NCBI RefSeq assembly: GCF_000170955.2
Contig: NZ_ABCY02000001.1
Coordinates: forward strand, 550,193 to 614,192
Reading direction: 5' to 3'
DNA length: 64,000 nt
Origin: Borreliella valaisiana VS116
GTDB lineage: Bacteria > Spirochaetota > Spirochaetia > Borreliales > Borreliaceae
Made by a program: the position numbers and the translations under genes. This document shows, one piece after another, positions 27,856-36,257 of the stretch. Under the pieces are notes generated by a model. The model worked only from the letters and a program-made list of their open reading frames with translations, did no database searches and was not told where the DNA came from. Positions within the stretch are counted from its first letter, which is position 1. Each line of letters starts with the position of its first letter.

Positions 27856-28440
27856 CTATATCTTAAGAGAACCTCTGATTCCAATAGAAAAGTTGCCTTT
27901 TATTGGGAATATTAAATTTTTGTTAGGCAATTGGCCAATAAAAATTGATGGCGTTGTTTTTATTATAATTTCAATAACGTCATAATAAGCTTCATATATT
28001 ATTCCTAAGGGCAAACCTACTCCGATTTTATAGGTAATTCCAGAAAATCCATTTGTTAGAGTTGAGTTTGTAATTTTGCCTATTTCAAAAAATAGGCCAG
28101 ATCCTAAGAAAAAGATAAAATTTGAATTTTTAATTCTTAAATTTAAGAACATATAGTCGAAATACGCTTTAAATAGCAGTACTATTGGTGATTTTGGGAA
28201 AAATTCCGAGATACTCAATATTGTTGCTCCTATTCCAATATCAAAGTTATTAATTCTAAATTCTATTGCAGTAGGGTAGGGCAGAATAAAGCCAAATTTT
28301 ATTATGGGTTTTGGTTTCAAGCTGTCTATTTTTGGACTAATTGTACTGTTTTTAGATTTTTCGTTTGTGAAAATATTCTCAGCATTGAAAAATAATGTAA
28401 TTATTATTAATAATCTGATTAATTTGTTTTCACTTTTCAT
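27856..28440 (-). CDS. Exported DUF3996-like small envelope protein
   Basis: 194 residues. A signal peptide (LIRLLIIITLFFNAENIF) is followed by a Ser/Lys linker and then the same pattern as the next gene: IKFGFILPYPTAIEFRINNF followed by DIGIGATIL, and a final strand KGNFSIGIRGSLKI. It is clearly a paralogue of the 27274-27792 gene by pattern, and more distantly of the 26586-27128 gene. It is first in the three-gene minus-strand set. The ribosome binding site is weak. Function unknown. Confidence 0.68.
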   Translation of the reverse strand: MKSENKLIRLLIIITLFFNAENIFTNEKSKNSTISPKIDSLKPKPIIKFGFILPYPTAIEFRINNFDIGIGATILSISEFFPKSPIVLLFKAYFDYMFLNLRIKNSNFIFFLGSGLFFEIGKITNSTLTNGFSGITYKIGVGLPLGIIYEAYYDVIEIIIKTTPSIFIGQLPNKNLIFPIKGNFSIGIRGSLKI

Positions 28441-28597
28441 TGTTAACTTTTTTGTGCGAAATTTAAATTAAACTACAACTTTATATCTATAAATTATAAG
28501 ATAGAATTCTTCTAAAATTGTGCCTTTTATTGTTTATTGGAAATTAAATTTTAGTATTTCCAATTTGTATTTATGAATATATGCGGTAATATTAATC

Positions 28598-28627
28598 TTG
28601 ACATTAGTATTCTATTTGCGATTTAAA
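28598..28627 (+). promoter_or_regulatory. Candidate promoter of the chemotaxis cluster
   Basis: TTGACA (28598-28603) lies 18 bases before TTTAAA (28622-28627), 20 bases ahead of the cheW ATG, with AGGGG between. The -35 is perfect and the -10 weak. No other good candidate is seen in this 207-base divergent gap. Confidence 0.4.
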
Positions 28628-28647
28628 TTGCATTTAAAGGGGCGTTT

Positions 28648-29190
28648 ATGGGCATAGATTCAGATATGCAAGATTCTTTAAGTCAGTATCTTTTATTTAG
28701 TTTGGACGAACTTTATGCCATTGAGATTAAGTATGTTGTTGAGGTTTTGGAATATACTAAGATATCAAAAATCCCAAGAACTCCCAGTTACATGGCAGGA
28801 ATAATAAATAATAGGGGTAAAATCGTTCCAATAATTGATATTCGAAAACAATTTGGAATGAGTGATCGTGTTATTGATGAGGATGATAAAAAGAGAAATA
28901 AGGGAGTTAATATCTCAAATATTATCATATTGACTTTAGTTTATGAGGGAGATGAATTTAATCTTGGAATTTTGGTAGATTATGTCAATGAAGTTCTTGA
29001 ATTAGATCCATTTAGCATTGATGATGCTCCTAAGATTGGATCGGGGTTTAATTCAAAATTTATTTCAGGAATTGGCAAGAGTAATGATAAGTTTATCATC
29101 ATTTTAGATGTAGACAATTTATTTGACGTTAGAGAGCTTTCTAAATTTAGAAATACAACAATATATGATCCTGAACATCAGCAACAATAG
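28648..29190 (+). CDS. cheW: CheW chemotaxis coupling protein (CheW2)
   Basis: 180 residues. The CheW fold is read in YLLFSLDELYAIEIKYVVEV, IPRTPSYMAGIINNRGKIVP and IIDIRKQFGM, then a later half with LGILVDYVNEVLEL and FISGIGKSNDKFIIILDVD. A charged insertion (DEDDKKRNKGVN) sits between the halves, making it somewhat longer than typical. It links receptors to CheA. It heads the cluster cheW-STAS-cheA with short spacers. Confidence 0.93.
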   Translation: MGIDSDMQDSLSQYLLFSLDELYAIEIKYVVEVLEYTKISKIPRTPSYMAGIINNRGKIVPIIDIRKQFGMSDRVIDEDDKKRNKGVNISNIIILTLVYEGDEFNLGILVDYVNEVLELDPFSIDDAPKIGSGFNSKFISGIGKSNDKFIIILDVDNLFDVRELSKFRNTTIYDPEHQQQ

Positions 29191-29202
29191 GAGTTTTTAG
29201 TC

Positions 29203-29514
29203 ATGATTTATAGGCCGGAAGGAGAGCTTGTAATAAACAGTATTTTTAAGGTAAAAGAAGATTTGTTGCATATTTTTAAAAAAATGAAAGAAGGGGATAC
29301 TCTTATCATTGATCTTTCAAATGTTGAGAAAATAGATATTACTTTTATACAAATTTTGTATGCATCTAATAAATATGCTAAGAATAGAAATTTATTTGTA
29401 AAAATTGAGTATCCATCCGATGAGGTTTTAAGTTCATTAATATATGGCGGGTTTTTAGTAGACATTGAAGATGTTGATAGCTTTGATTTGGGACTTAATT
29501 TAGTTGGATTTTAG
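29203..29514 (+). CDS. STAS-domain protein (anti-sigma-antagonist-like)
   Basis: 103 residues forming one STAS domain: GELVINSIFKVKEDLLHIF, then LIIDLSNVEKIDITFIQILY and a last helix. In the usual DLS...DSSG segment the phospho-acceptor serine pair is replaced (DITF), so classic SpoIIAA-type serine phosphorylation is unlikely. It stands 12 bases after cheW and 15 before cheA, so it probably works with that complex. Annotated as an anti-sigma factor antagonist by family, but no anti-sigma partner is nearby. Confidence 0.85.
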   Translation: MIYRPEGELVINSIFKVKEDLLHIFKKMKEGDTLIIDLSNVEKIDITFIQILYASNKYAKNRNLFVKIEYPSDEVLSSLIYGGFLVDIEDVDSFDLGLNLVGF

Positions 29515-29529
29515 ATTTAAGGAAAGCTT

Positions 29530-31668
29530 ATGGATAGTAGTGATGTGATTGATAAATTTAAGAATTCCTTTAAGGAGGAATCAATAGAAAATATTTCAGA
29601 TATTGAACAAGCACTTCTTAATCTTGAGTTAAGCTCAGATCAAGACATTGTTAATTCTATTTTTAGGAATTTACATACTATAAAGGGAAGTTCTGGTATG
29701 TTTGGCTTTAATTTTACAGCATCGCTTGTTCATGAAATAGAAACAGTTCTTGATGTTGTAAAAGATGGTAGAGCTACTTTCAATCAAGCTGCTATCGATG
29801 CTACTTTAATGTCTGTTGATTTTATTAGGGAGCTTATTGAAGGTGATGAAGTAATTTCTGAGCTTGATTTTGATAAGCGTAAGCAGTTTTTGGTAAATGA
29901 AATTAAAAAGGTTCTTGAGATTTCTAATGTTAAAGACGCTTTTCAAGAAACTTTAAAAAATGATTTTTCAAATCCTAATAACAGTTTTATTTTAGAAGAT
30001 GTTAAAGTAAATTCAGACAATAAATTTGATGATGAGGCTTTACGATCTGAATTTAAGAGTTATAAAATCCTTTTTTCCCCTGCTAAGGGCATTTTGTTTC
30101 ATGGGCATAAACCTATAAATTTATTGAGCAAGTTGATCAATTTGGGTAGTGGCCATGTGAAAGCCAAAGTAGATAACATTCCCGATTTAGAACTTATTTC
30201 TCCGGATAATGTTTATGTTGATTGGGAGATAAGGCTAGATACAGAAGAGAGCAGGGAGAGTATTGAAGATATTTTTGTATTTTTAGATTCTCAATCAAAA
30301 GTTGATATTCAAGAATTAGAGAAATGTTTTGAGGCGGATAAAGGCGATGGTGTAGGGCTTGAAAGTTTTAATTTATTGCACTTGGATAGAAGTATTAAAG
30401 ATTCTGGTAATCTTACATTTAAAAAATCGGAATTTGCTGAAAAATCCTTTTTTAATGGAGATAAAAGTAGATTTAATGTTCAAGATGATACTGTTAGAAG
30501 CAAGGTTAATATTGCTAGTATTAAGGTAGATTCTAAAAAGCTTGACCATTTAGTAAATCTTGTTGGAGAACTTGTTACAATACAATCAAAACTTTCAAAA
30601 GAGGCTGAAAATAGGAATAGCAATGTTTTAAATTCAATATCAGCAGAATTTTCTTTACTGATTAATGAGCTTAGGGATTATACAACAGGTCTTAGAACAG
30701 TTCCTCTTGAAATTTTGTTTGTAAAATTTCAAAGGATAGTAAAAGATCTGTCTACTAGTCTTGGTAAGTCAATTGTTTATCGTGCTTATGGGGGCGATAC
30801 TGTTCTTGATAAAAGTATTATTGAAAAGCTTAATGAACCTTTGGTTCATTTAATTCGCAACTCAATAGATCATGGAATTGAATCGCCTGAAGAGAGAGAA
30901 GGGTTGGGCAAAGATCCTAAAGGCATTATTAAGCTTTCAGCGTGTCAATCTGGGGATTCTGTTATTGTTATTATTGAGGATGATGGAAGAGGTCTTGATA
31001 AGAATAAAATACTTAAAAAGGCCATAGAGCGCAATATAATTTCTGACTCAGTTGCCAAGACTTTATCAGATATTGATGTTTATAATTTGATTTTTGAGCC
31101 CGGATTTTCAACCGCAAGTTCTGTTACTGATATATCAGGTCGTGGAGTTGGTATGGATGTTGTTAAGAAACAGGTCGAATCTCTAAGAGGGCATGTTGTA
31201 CTTGAAAGTGAGCTTGGCAAATATACTAGAACCAAGTTAATTTTTCCATTAACATTAGCTATTATTGAGGGCTGGCTTGTCAGAGTAAAAGATGAGCATT
31301 TTATTGTTCCTCTTTCTAATGTTGAGTCTTGTTTAGAATCCAATAAGTTAATTTCTCAAATAGATGGGGTTGAGACTAAAAACAATGTAATGAATTATAG
31401 GGGCAGTATGATTAGTTTTATTCGACTTAGAGAGTTTTTTCAGGTTTCTAGCGAGAAGAGCTTTAATGAGCAAGTTGTTGTTGTGAATACAAATAGTGGT
31501 AAAATGGGGATTGTGGTTGACGAAGTTTTAGGGCAACATCAAACTGTTATAAAAGCTTTGGGTAAAATTTATTCTCGAGTAGAAGGGGTTTCTGGAGCTA
31601 CTATACTTGGTGATGGAAGTTTGGCTTTAGTTGTTGATATAGATGCAATAACTAAGCTTATGAGATAA
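29530..31668 (+). CDS. cheA: Chemotaxis histidine kinase CheA (CheA1)
   Basis: 712 residues. The HPt domain has the phospho-His in NLHTIKGSSGMFGF (His49). A P2-like segment lies at about 175-270 (FKSYKILFSPAKGIL). Next come dimerisation helices (LDHLVNLVGELVTIQSKL), the ATPase with N-box HLIRNSIDHGIESP, G-box DDGRGLD and DISGRGVGMDVVK, and a C-terminal CheW-like regulatory domain. All kinase motifs look intact. From memory, Lyme borreliae have two CheA proteins and this one is not the main in-vitro chemotaxis kinase. A hairpin follows the stop. Confidence 0.96.
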   Translation: MDSSDVIDKFKNSFKEESIENISDIEQALLNLELSSDQDIVNSIFRNLHTIKGSSGMFGFNFTASLVHEIETVLDVVKDGRATFNQAAIDATLMSVDFIRELIEGDEVISELDFDKRKQFLVNEIKKVLEISNVKDAFQETLKNDFSNPNNSFILEDVKVNSDNKFDDEALRSEFKSYKILFSPAKGILFHGHKPINLLSKLINLGSGHVKAKVDNIPDLELISPDNVYVDWEIRLDTEESRESIEDIFVFLDSQSKVDIQELEKCFEADKGDGVGLESFNLLHLDRSIKDSGNLTFKKSEFAEKSFFNGDKSRFNVQDDTVRSKVNIASIKVDSKKLDHLVNLVGELVTIQSKLSKEAENRNSNVLNSISAEFSLLINELRDYTTGLRTVPLEILFVKFQRIVKDLSTSLGKSIVYRAYGGDTVLDKSIIEKLNEPLVHLIRNSIDHGIESPEEREGLGKDPKGIIKLSACQSGDSVIVIIEDDGRGLDKNKILKKAIERNIISDSVAKTLSDIDVYNLIFEPGFSTASSVTDISGRGVGMDVVKKQVESLRGHVVLESELGKYTRTKLIFPLTLAIIEGWLVRVKDEHFIVPLSNVESCLESNKLISQIDGVETKNNVMNYRGSMISFIRLREFFQVSSEKSFNEQVVVVNTNSGKMGIVVDEVLGQHQTVIKALGKIYSRVEGVSGATILGDGSLALVVDIDAITKLMR

Positions 31669-31670
31669 AA

Positions 31671-31693
31671 AAAAATCGAAAATACAGATTTTT
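31671..31693 (+). terminator. Hairpin after cheA
   Basis: AAAAATC (31671-31677) pairs with GATTTTT (31687-31693), followed by GG and a short T-run. It starts 2 bases after the cheA stop and could reduce read-through into cheB. Confidence 0.45.
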
Positions 31694-31720
31694 GGTTTTA
31701 AAGGTTAAAAATATTAAAAT
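31692..31720 (+). promoter_or_regulatory. Candidate promoter for cheB
   Basis: TTGGTT (31692-31697), a 17-base spacer and TAAAAT (31715-31720), with the cheB ATG 6 bases further on. There is no Shine-Dalgarno before that ATG, so transcription from here would give a leaderless message. It overlaps the right arm of the hairpin after cheA. Confidence 0.4.
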
Positions 31721-31726
31721 ATAACA

Positions 31727-32884
31727 ATGAAGATATTAGTAATTGATATTCAAGGTCTTATAAAGCAGGTTTTTGTTAGAGCTTTTTCTAAAGATAATGA
31801 TGTTGAAATATTGAATGCTGGTTTTAATTCTTTAAATCTTATTAATGTATTTTTACAAAAGTTCCCGGATTTAGTTATTATTGATGAAAATACGGCAAGA
31901 TCTAGTTTTGGAAATTCTTTGAACAATGTTCTTAATAATATATCTCTTCCGGTTGTATTTATTGCACAAAATGAAATGTTTCCAAATTTTGGATATCTTG
32001 AGCAAAGTAAAGAAAAGGTTAAATTAATAATAAATAAGCTTAACTTTAAGCTTACAGTTGATTTATTTCGTAGTAAGTATTTAGCTTTAATTAAGCTTGA
32101 GTTGAAAAATTTAGGCAAAAATAAATTAATATCTTCTCATGAAGTTAAAAAGATTTATGCACCTGATTTTGATAATCATTCTAAAGTAGAGTTGAGAGAA
32201 AATAGTTTAGATGATTCAAGTATAAGAAAAAGTTATAGAGTTTGTGATGTTATTAATTTTGCTCCCAAAAATGATCCTGATGTTATTATTAAATACCAAG
32301 GTCTTCTCAATAAGAATAAAACTAGCAAAATTATTGTTGTAGGCTCTTCAACAGGTGGTACAGAGGCGTTAAGAATTTTTTTAAGCTCTTTTAAAAAAGA
32401 TTCTCCACCAATTATTATTGTTCAACATATGCCGGGAGGATTTACAAAATCTTTTGCAAAAAACTTAAACAGTGAATTTAATATTGATATTAAAGAAGCT
32501 GAGGATGGAGACATTCTTCGTCCAGGCCTTGTAATAATTGCTAATGGAAGTTATCATTTGATTGTAAAGTATGGTAGTGGAAATTATTTTGTAAACTTAT
32601 TAGATGGACCTCTTGTTAGTAGGCATAAGCCTTCTGTAAATGTACTTTTTAGGTCTGCTGCAATGTATGCAGGTTCTAATGCTATTGGAGTTATCCTTAC
32701 AGGTATGGGAGATGATGGTGCTATTTGTATGCTTGAAATGAAAAAAAATGGTGCTTATACTGTTGCCCAAGATCAAGAAACTTCTGTTGTTTTTGGTATG
32801 CCAATGGAAGCTATAAAAATAGGAGCTGTAGACAAAATCCTTCCTATAAGCAAAATAGCTGATCATGTTCTGAGGAGATCTTAG
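31727..32884 (+). CDS. cheB: CheB protein-glutamate methylesterase (CheB2) with degenerate receiver
   Basis: 385 residues. The C-terminal methylesterase is complete, with Ser in VVGSSTGGTEAL, His in IIVQHMPGGFT and Asp in ILTGMGDDGA. The N-terminal receiver keeps the central Asp (LVIIDENTA, about residue 50), but the first acidic pair reads VIDI instead of DD, and I see no clear Lys in the usual KP context. Phospho-control may therefore be altered (inference). It removes methyl groups from chemoreceptors. Its stop lies 2 bases before the next gene. Confidence 0.93.
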   Translation: MKILVIDIQGLIKQVFVRAFSKDNDVEILNAGFNSLNLINVFLQKFPDLVIIDENTARSSFGNSLNNVLNNISLPVVFIAQNEMFPNFGYLEQSKEKVKLIINKLNFKLTVDLFRSKYLALIKLELKNLGKNKLISSHEVKKIYAPDFDNHSKVELRENSLDDSSIRKSYRVCDVINFAPKNDPDVIIKYQGLLNKNKTSKIIVVGSSTGGTEALRIFLSSFKKDSPPIIIVQHMPGGFTKSFAKNLNSEFNIDIKEAEDGDILRPGLVIIANGSYHLIVKYGSGNYFVNLLDGPLVSRHKPSVNVLFRSAAMYAGSNAIGVILTGMGDDGAICMLEMKKNGAYTVAQDQETSVVFGMPMEAIKIGAVDKILPISKIADHVLRRS

Positions 32885-32886
32885 TA

Positions 32887-34662
32887 ATGGTTAATGAGAA
32901 TAATGGTTTTTTTGATGCCAATGATTATTTGGCAACTTTATTTTATAAACTTGAATCTTTTGATGAGAGCGCAAGGCATATTTATTCAAATTTAAGCAAA
33001 TCAATTCCCAAATTAATAGAAAAAATTTCTAAGGATTCTAAGGATTTATCTTTTAGTATTGACTTAATTTCTAATCTTGATCTTGATAATGATGCTTCTT
33101 TAAATAATTTCATAGCTAAGATTATAGGAGCATTAGATGATTTTGTTGCTTACTTTAATTCTTCAACAACTTCTCTTGAATCTCAGTTTACTGTAATACG
33201 AAGTAAGGTTAAAGATATAGAAATACTTGAAGATGTGATTGAAAAAATGAAAAAAAGCTCTCTTGATATGGAAATAATGTCTATTAATACTTTAACAGTT
33301 GCCATGAGAGCTGGGAAGGCTGGTGGAGCCTTTTCTTATATTACTAGTGAAATTAAGGTTTTAACTCAATCTATGATCAAGCAAGCAGATCAACTTACCA
33401 GCAAGGGGCGTGAAGTTAAAATTGGTTTAGATAGGGCTAAAAATCAAGTATATGAAAGCAATACGGCTGAAAATAAAATTCTTGAAGAATTTAGAAATAA
33501 TTTAATGAAAAACATAGATGCCTTTTCAGATGGAATAGGAAGTGTTATTGCTCTTTACGATGATATTTTAAAGGTTTTATTGGAATTTAAGTTTAAACTT
33601 GTAAATTCTATTTCTTATCTTCAGTTCCAAGACAGGCTAACTCAATCTTTGCAACATTTAAATATTATGTATTCTAATATTGATGTTTTTAAGTTTAGAG
33701 ATATAAGCGAGATTCAAAAATTAAAAATTTTATCAGTTTTTACTGATACATCAAAGGTTATAGTAAAAGATGTTCTTGAAAAGCTTGAAAAAAATTATAC
33801 TGTTTTTGAAAAATTTATTGATACTTCTCTTAGTTCTATTCAAACTATTAACGATTTAAGGTCTGATAATTCTTTATATATAGATATTCCTAAAATAATA
33901 GAACAATTTTCTAGCATTTTGTCTGATCTGCTTAGAAGAATTGATGATGTTGAGAAGAACAATTCTAATTTTTTGAATTTATATTATGAACAGGTTAAGC
34001 TTATAAAATCATTAGAGTTAATGTTTTCAAATATTTCAGCTATTTCTGCTAGGTTTCAAAATATTAACATAGCTTCAAAGATAGAAGTGGTCAAAAGATC
34101 AGAGCTTAAAGCTATGGAAGGTAATATTTCGGAAATGTCAAAAATTATCAAAGAAATTGATTCTAATATTACTAAGGGAATAGAATTTTTAGATCAAATA
34201 ATCTTTTTTCTTGAAAAAGTTGTTAAGGATTATGACAATAGATTTTATCTTGAAAAAAATTATTTTAATAAATTTAAAAAATTATTTATGGAAATTAAAA
34301 ATGATATTCTAGATATTAAGAACATAGCTATCGATAATATTTTGTCTTATGAAGTTTTTTCAATTGAATTTATGGAAATATTTGAAGAAATGAAATTAGA
34401 AGTTTACAATGTTAGAAATTTGAAAAATTCTCTTTTGGATATAGACAACTTTTTAAGCAATATGGAAAGCAAAATAAATTTTAATCTTAATTTAGAGCTA
34501 TCTAAAGTTGGAATTCAATCTGTTGAAATCGAAGATAAAGAATTTGTTAATAGAATTGCCAATCGATTTACTTTATTTGTTCATAAAAAACACTTGTTAT
34601 CTTTGATAGAAGAAGCCAAGGATGTTCATTCCTTTGATGAAGGTAGTGTAATTTTGTTTTAA
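32887..34662 (+). CDS. Soluble MCP-like helical protein with two degenerate signalling tips
   Basis: 591 residues, no transmembrane segment, nearly all helix. Residues 127-165 (MEIMSINTLTVAMRAGKAGG, then FSYITSEIKVLTQ) resemble the chemoreceptor hairpin tip (NLLALNAAIEAARAGE.G.GF..VA.EV..LA). Residues 389-424 (FQNINIASKIEVVKRSELKA then EMSKIIKEI) look like a second, more eroded copy. LQFQDRLTQSLQHL (245-258) is a motif often found in soluble receptor-like proteins. It lies between cheB and cheY, so it may scaffold or sense within this chemotaxis set. Its function is unassigned. Confidence 0.7.
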   Translation: MVNENNGFFDANDYLATLFYKLESFDESARHIYSNLSKSIPKLIEKISKDSKDLSFSIDLISNLDLDNDASLNNFIAKIIGALDDFVAYFNSSTTSLESQFTVIRSKVKDIEILEDVIEKMKKSSLDMEIMSINTLTVAMRAGKAGGAFSYITSEIKVLTQSMIKQADQLTSKGREVKIGLDRAKNQVYESNTAENKILEEFRNNLMKNIDAFSDGIGSVIALYDDILKVLLEFKFKLVNSISYLQFQDRLTQSLQHLNIMYSNIDVFKFRDISEIQKLKILSVFTDTSKVIVKDVLEKLEKNYTVFEKFIDTSLSSIQTINDLRSDNSLYIDIPKIIEQFSSILSDLLRRIDDVEKNNSNFLNLYYEQVKLIKSLELMFSNISAISARFQNINIASKIEVVKRSELKAMEGNISEMSKIIKEIDSNITKGIEFLDQIIFFLEKVVKDYDNRFYLEKNYFNKFKKLFMEIKNDILDIKNIAIDNILSYEVFSIEFMEIFEEMKLEVYNVRNLKNSLLDIDNFLSNMESKINFNLNLELSKVGIQSVEIEDKEFVNRIANRFTLFVHKKHLLSLIEEAKDVHSFDEGSVILF

Positions 34663-34702
34663 TTTTTATATACTTTTTGGGAGGGTTTTAGGAGAAAATT
34701 AG

Positions 34703-35077
34703 ATGAAAAAAAGAATTTTGGTTATTGATGACAATAGGGCAATAAGGCAAAGCGTTGCTTATATTTTAGAACAAAATGGTTTTGGAGTCTCAGAAGCAAA
34801 GGATGGTTTAGAAGGGGTTTTGAAGTTTAAAGAAGCAGTTGGGCAAGGAGATAAAGATTTTGATCTTGTTATTACAGATATCAATATGCCTAATTTAGAC
34901 GGTATTGGTGTTATTAAGCAGATAAGAGAATTTGGTAGCTTTGTTCCCATACTCGTTCTTACTACTGAATCTGAACAATCTAAGGTTGATGAAGGTCGTA
35001 AAGCGGGTGCTACTGGTTGGCTTGTTAAGCCTTTTAATCCTGAAGCTTTAATGAAAACAATCTCAAAGATATTTTAA
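34703..35077 (+). CDS. cheY: CheY-type response regulator (CheY2)
   Basis: A 124-residue stand-alone receiver: VIDDNRAIRQS (acidic pair), phospho-Asp in LVITDINMPNLDG (about residue 58), LTTESEQ and LVKPFNPEAL with the conserved Lys. AGGAGAAAA precedes the ATG. It is last in the plus-strand chemotaxis cluster. I recall that CheY2 of B. burgdorferi is dispensable for chemotaxis but needed for infection, so its output may not be the motor. Confidence 0.94.
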   Translation: MKKRILVIDDNRAIRQSVAYILEQNGFGVSEAKDGLEGVLKFKEAVGQGDKDFDLVITDINMPNLDGIGVIKQIREFGSFVPILVLTTESEQSKVDEGRKAGATGWLVKPFNPEALMKTISKIF

Positions 35078-35137
35078 GTTTTTATTTGCAAATTAATTTT
35101 TGGACTTTAAAGTTTTATTATAAATTAAAATGATTTT

Positions 35138-35171
35138 CAATATGCTATTTTAGAATAAAGATAGCATATTG
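35138..35171. repeat. Perfect 11-bp inverted repeat between cheY and tRNA-Leu
   Basis: CAATATGCTAT (35138-35148) and its exact complement (35161-35171) are separated by 12 bases. No T-run follows on either strand, so it is not a textbook terminator, but it sits between convergent cheY and tRNA-Leu and may end either transcript. Confidence 0.5.
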
Positions 35172-35263
35172 AAGGGAGTATTTTATTTATATTGCAATAA
35201 TGTTAAATTTTATTAGTATAAATAATTTATGAAGTTAAATTTTGCTTAAAAAAGCAGTTAGAA

Positions 35264-35347
35264 TACCGGTAGTCGGAGTCGAACCGACACGAAGTTACCC
35301 CCATCAGATTTTGAGTCTGACGCGTCTACCAATTCCGCCATACCGGC
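35264..35347 (-). tRNA. tRNA-Leu (anticodon CAA)
   Basis: An 84-base tRNA on the minus strand. The acceptor stem GCCGGTA pairs with TACCGGT (one G-U), and the anticodon stem is TCAGA/TCTGA with loop CTCAAAA, giving CAA (reads UUG). A long variable arm, as expected for leucine, and a T-arm with GGTTCGACTCC-type loop are visible. No CCA is encoded. It begins 9 bases after the pyrH stop codon on the same strand, so it is probably processed from a pyrH transcript. Confidence 0.95.
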
Positions 35348-35355
35348 ATTAATTT

Positions 35356-36045
35356 TTATTTTACTATAACAGTACCAAAAAAATCATTATTTTTGTTAAA
35401 AACTTTTTCTAAGTTTTCAATATTATTTCCATTTACTATGTAAAGGGTAAGTCCAAGTTTTGAAGAAAGCTTTGTTGCTATTGGGTCAAAAGGTAAATTT
35501 AAGCCCGGATTCCACTTTTGACCTACAATGTTTTGTAATTGTTTCCAATTTAATTTTTTAAAAGCTGTTGCGTTTTTAAATTTTTTTGGATCTTTATCAT
35601 AAACTTGATTTACATTTGTTATATTTATAATATCCTTTTTATTAAATTTTTCTGCAAATTTTACAGCAATGTAATCTGTTGAAAATCCCGATTTCCAGCC
35701 GGAAGCAATTAATATTTTTCCTTTAAAAGAAAAATTTTTTAAGGGATTGGTGACAATTTTGTCTATACAAAAAGGATTCATTACTTTACATAGAAATTCT
35801 GCGTTTAACTTTGTTGACATTATTCCAATCTCATCAAGTTCACGAACTTTAAAATTAGGGTTGATTTTTTTATATGCGTCTTGGTACTCTCTTGCAACCT
35901 TTCCTCCACCAACTATTAAAATGATTTTTCTTTTTTCATTTTCTAGTAACCATTTAAAAACAAAGTTTTTAAAGTTTTTGATGAATTCTATATTGATTTG
36001 ATTTGAATTTATTACCCCTCCCCCAAGACTTATTATCTCAAGCAT
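35356..36045 (-). CDS. pyrH: UMP kinase, archaeal-type
   Basis: 229 residues of the amino-acid-kinase fold: ISLGGGVINSNQINIEFIK, IILIVGGGKVAREY, ILIASGWKSGFSTDYIAVKF, ITNVNQVYDKDPKKF and NLPFDPIATKLSSKLGL. The short form, the GGGV N-terminus and the DPIA.K motif look closer to the archaeal UMP kinase subgroup than to bacterial PyrH, which begins KLSGE. It makes UDP from UMP, feeding pyrG in the same region. AAGGAG precedes the ATG. The tRNA-Leu lies 8 bases downstream. Confidence 0.88.
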   Translation of the reverse strand: MLEIISLGGGVINSNQINIEFIKNFKNFVFKWLLENEKRKIILIVGGGKVAREYQDAYKKINPNFKVRELDEIGIMSTKLNAEFLCKVMNPFCIDKIVTNPLKNFSFKGKILIASGWKSGFSTDYIAVKFAEKFNKKDIINITNVNQVYDKDPKKFKNATAFKKLNWKQLQNIVGQKWNPGLNLPFDPIATKLSSKLGLTLYIVNGNNIENLEKVFNKNNDFFGTVIVK

Positions 36046-36257
36046 CCAATCTCCTTATTTAGGCTAATGTTTTTTAAATTTTTTACTTTTAATAATATAG
36101 CAATTTCTGTTAAACTTTTCATTAAAAATAAATTCAAAACAATACAAACTTGTTAATTATATATTACAATTTAATTGTTATGCAAAAAATTAAAGGAATT
36201 TGTTGTTAGGTGTTTTAGCTTTGGTTTTACTTAGCAGTTTTTATTTTGGAGGATATT

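Noticed and set aside
31750..32118. Long minus-strand open frame of 122 codons opposite cheB
   Set aside because: It is a shadow of the coding frame with no ribosome binding site and no recognisable protein pattern. The same holds for the other antisense frames in fusA, htpG, dnaE, metG and ksgA.
35138..35171. Inverted repeat as a phage attachment or recombination site next to the tRNA
   Set aside because: No integrase, no duplicated tRNA end and no foreign genes nearby. A transcription-end structure is simpler.
36046..36257. Possible small gene or RNA between pyrH and the glycosyltransferase
   Set aside because: Only AT-rich sequence with stops in every frame and no stable hairpin; probably a divergent promoter region.
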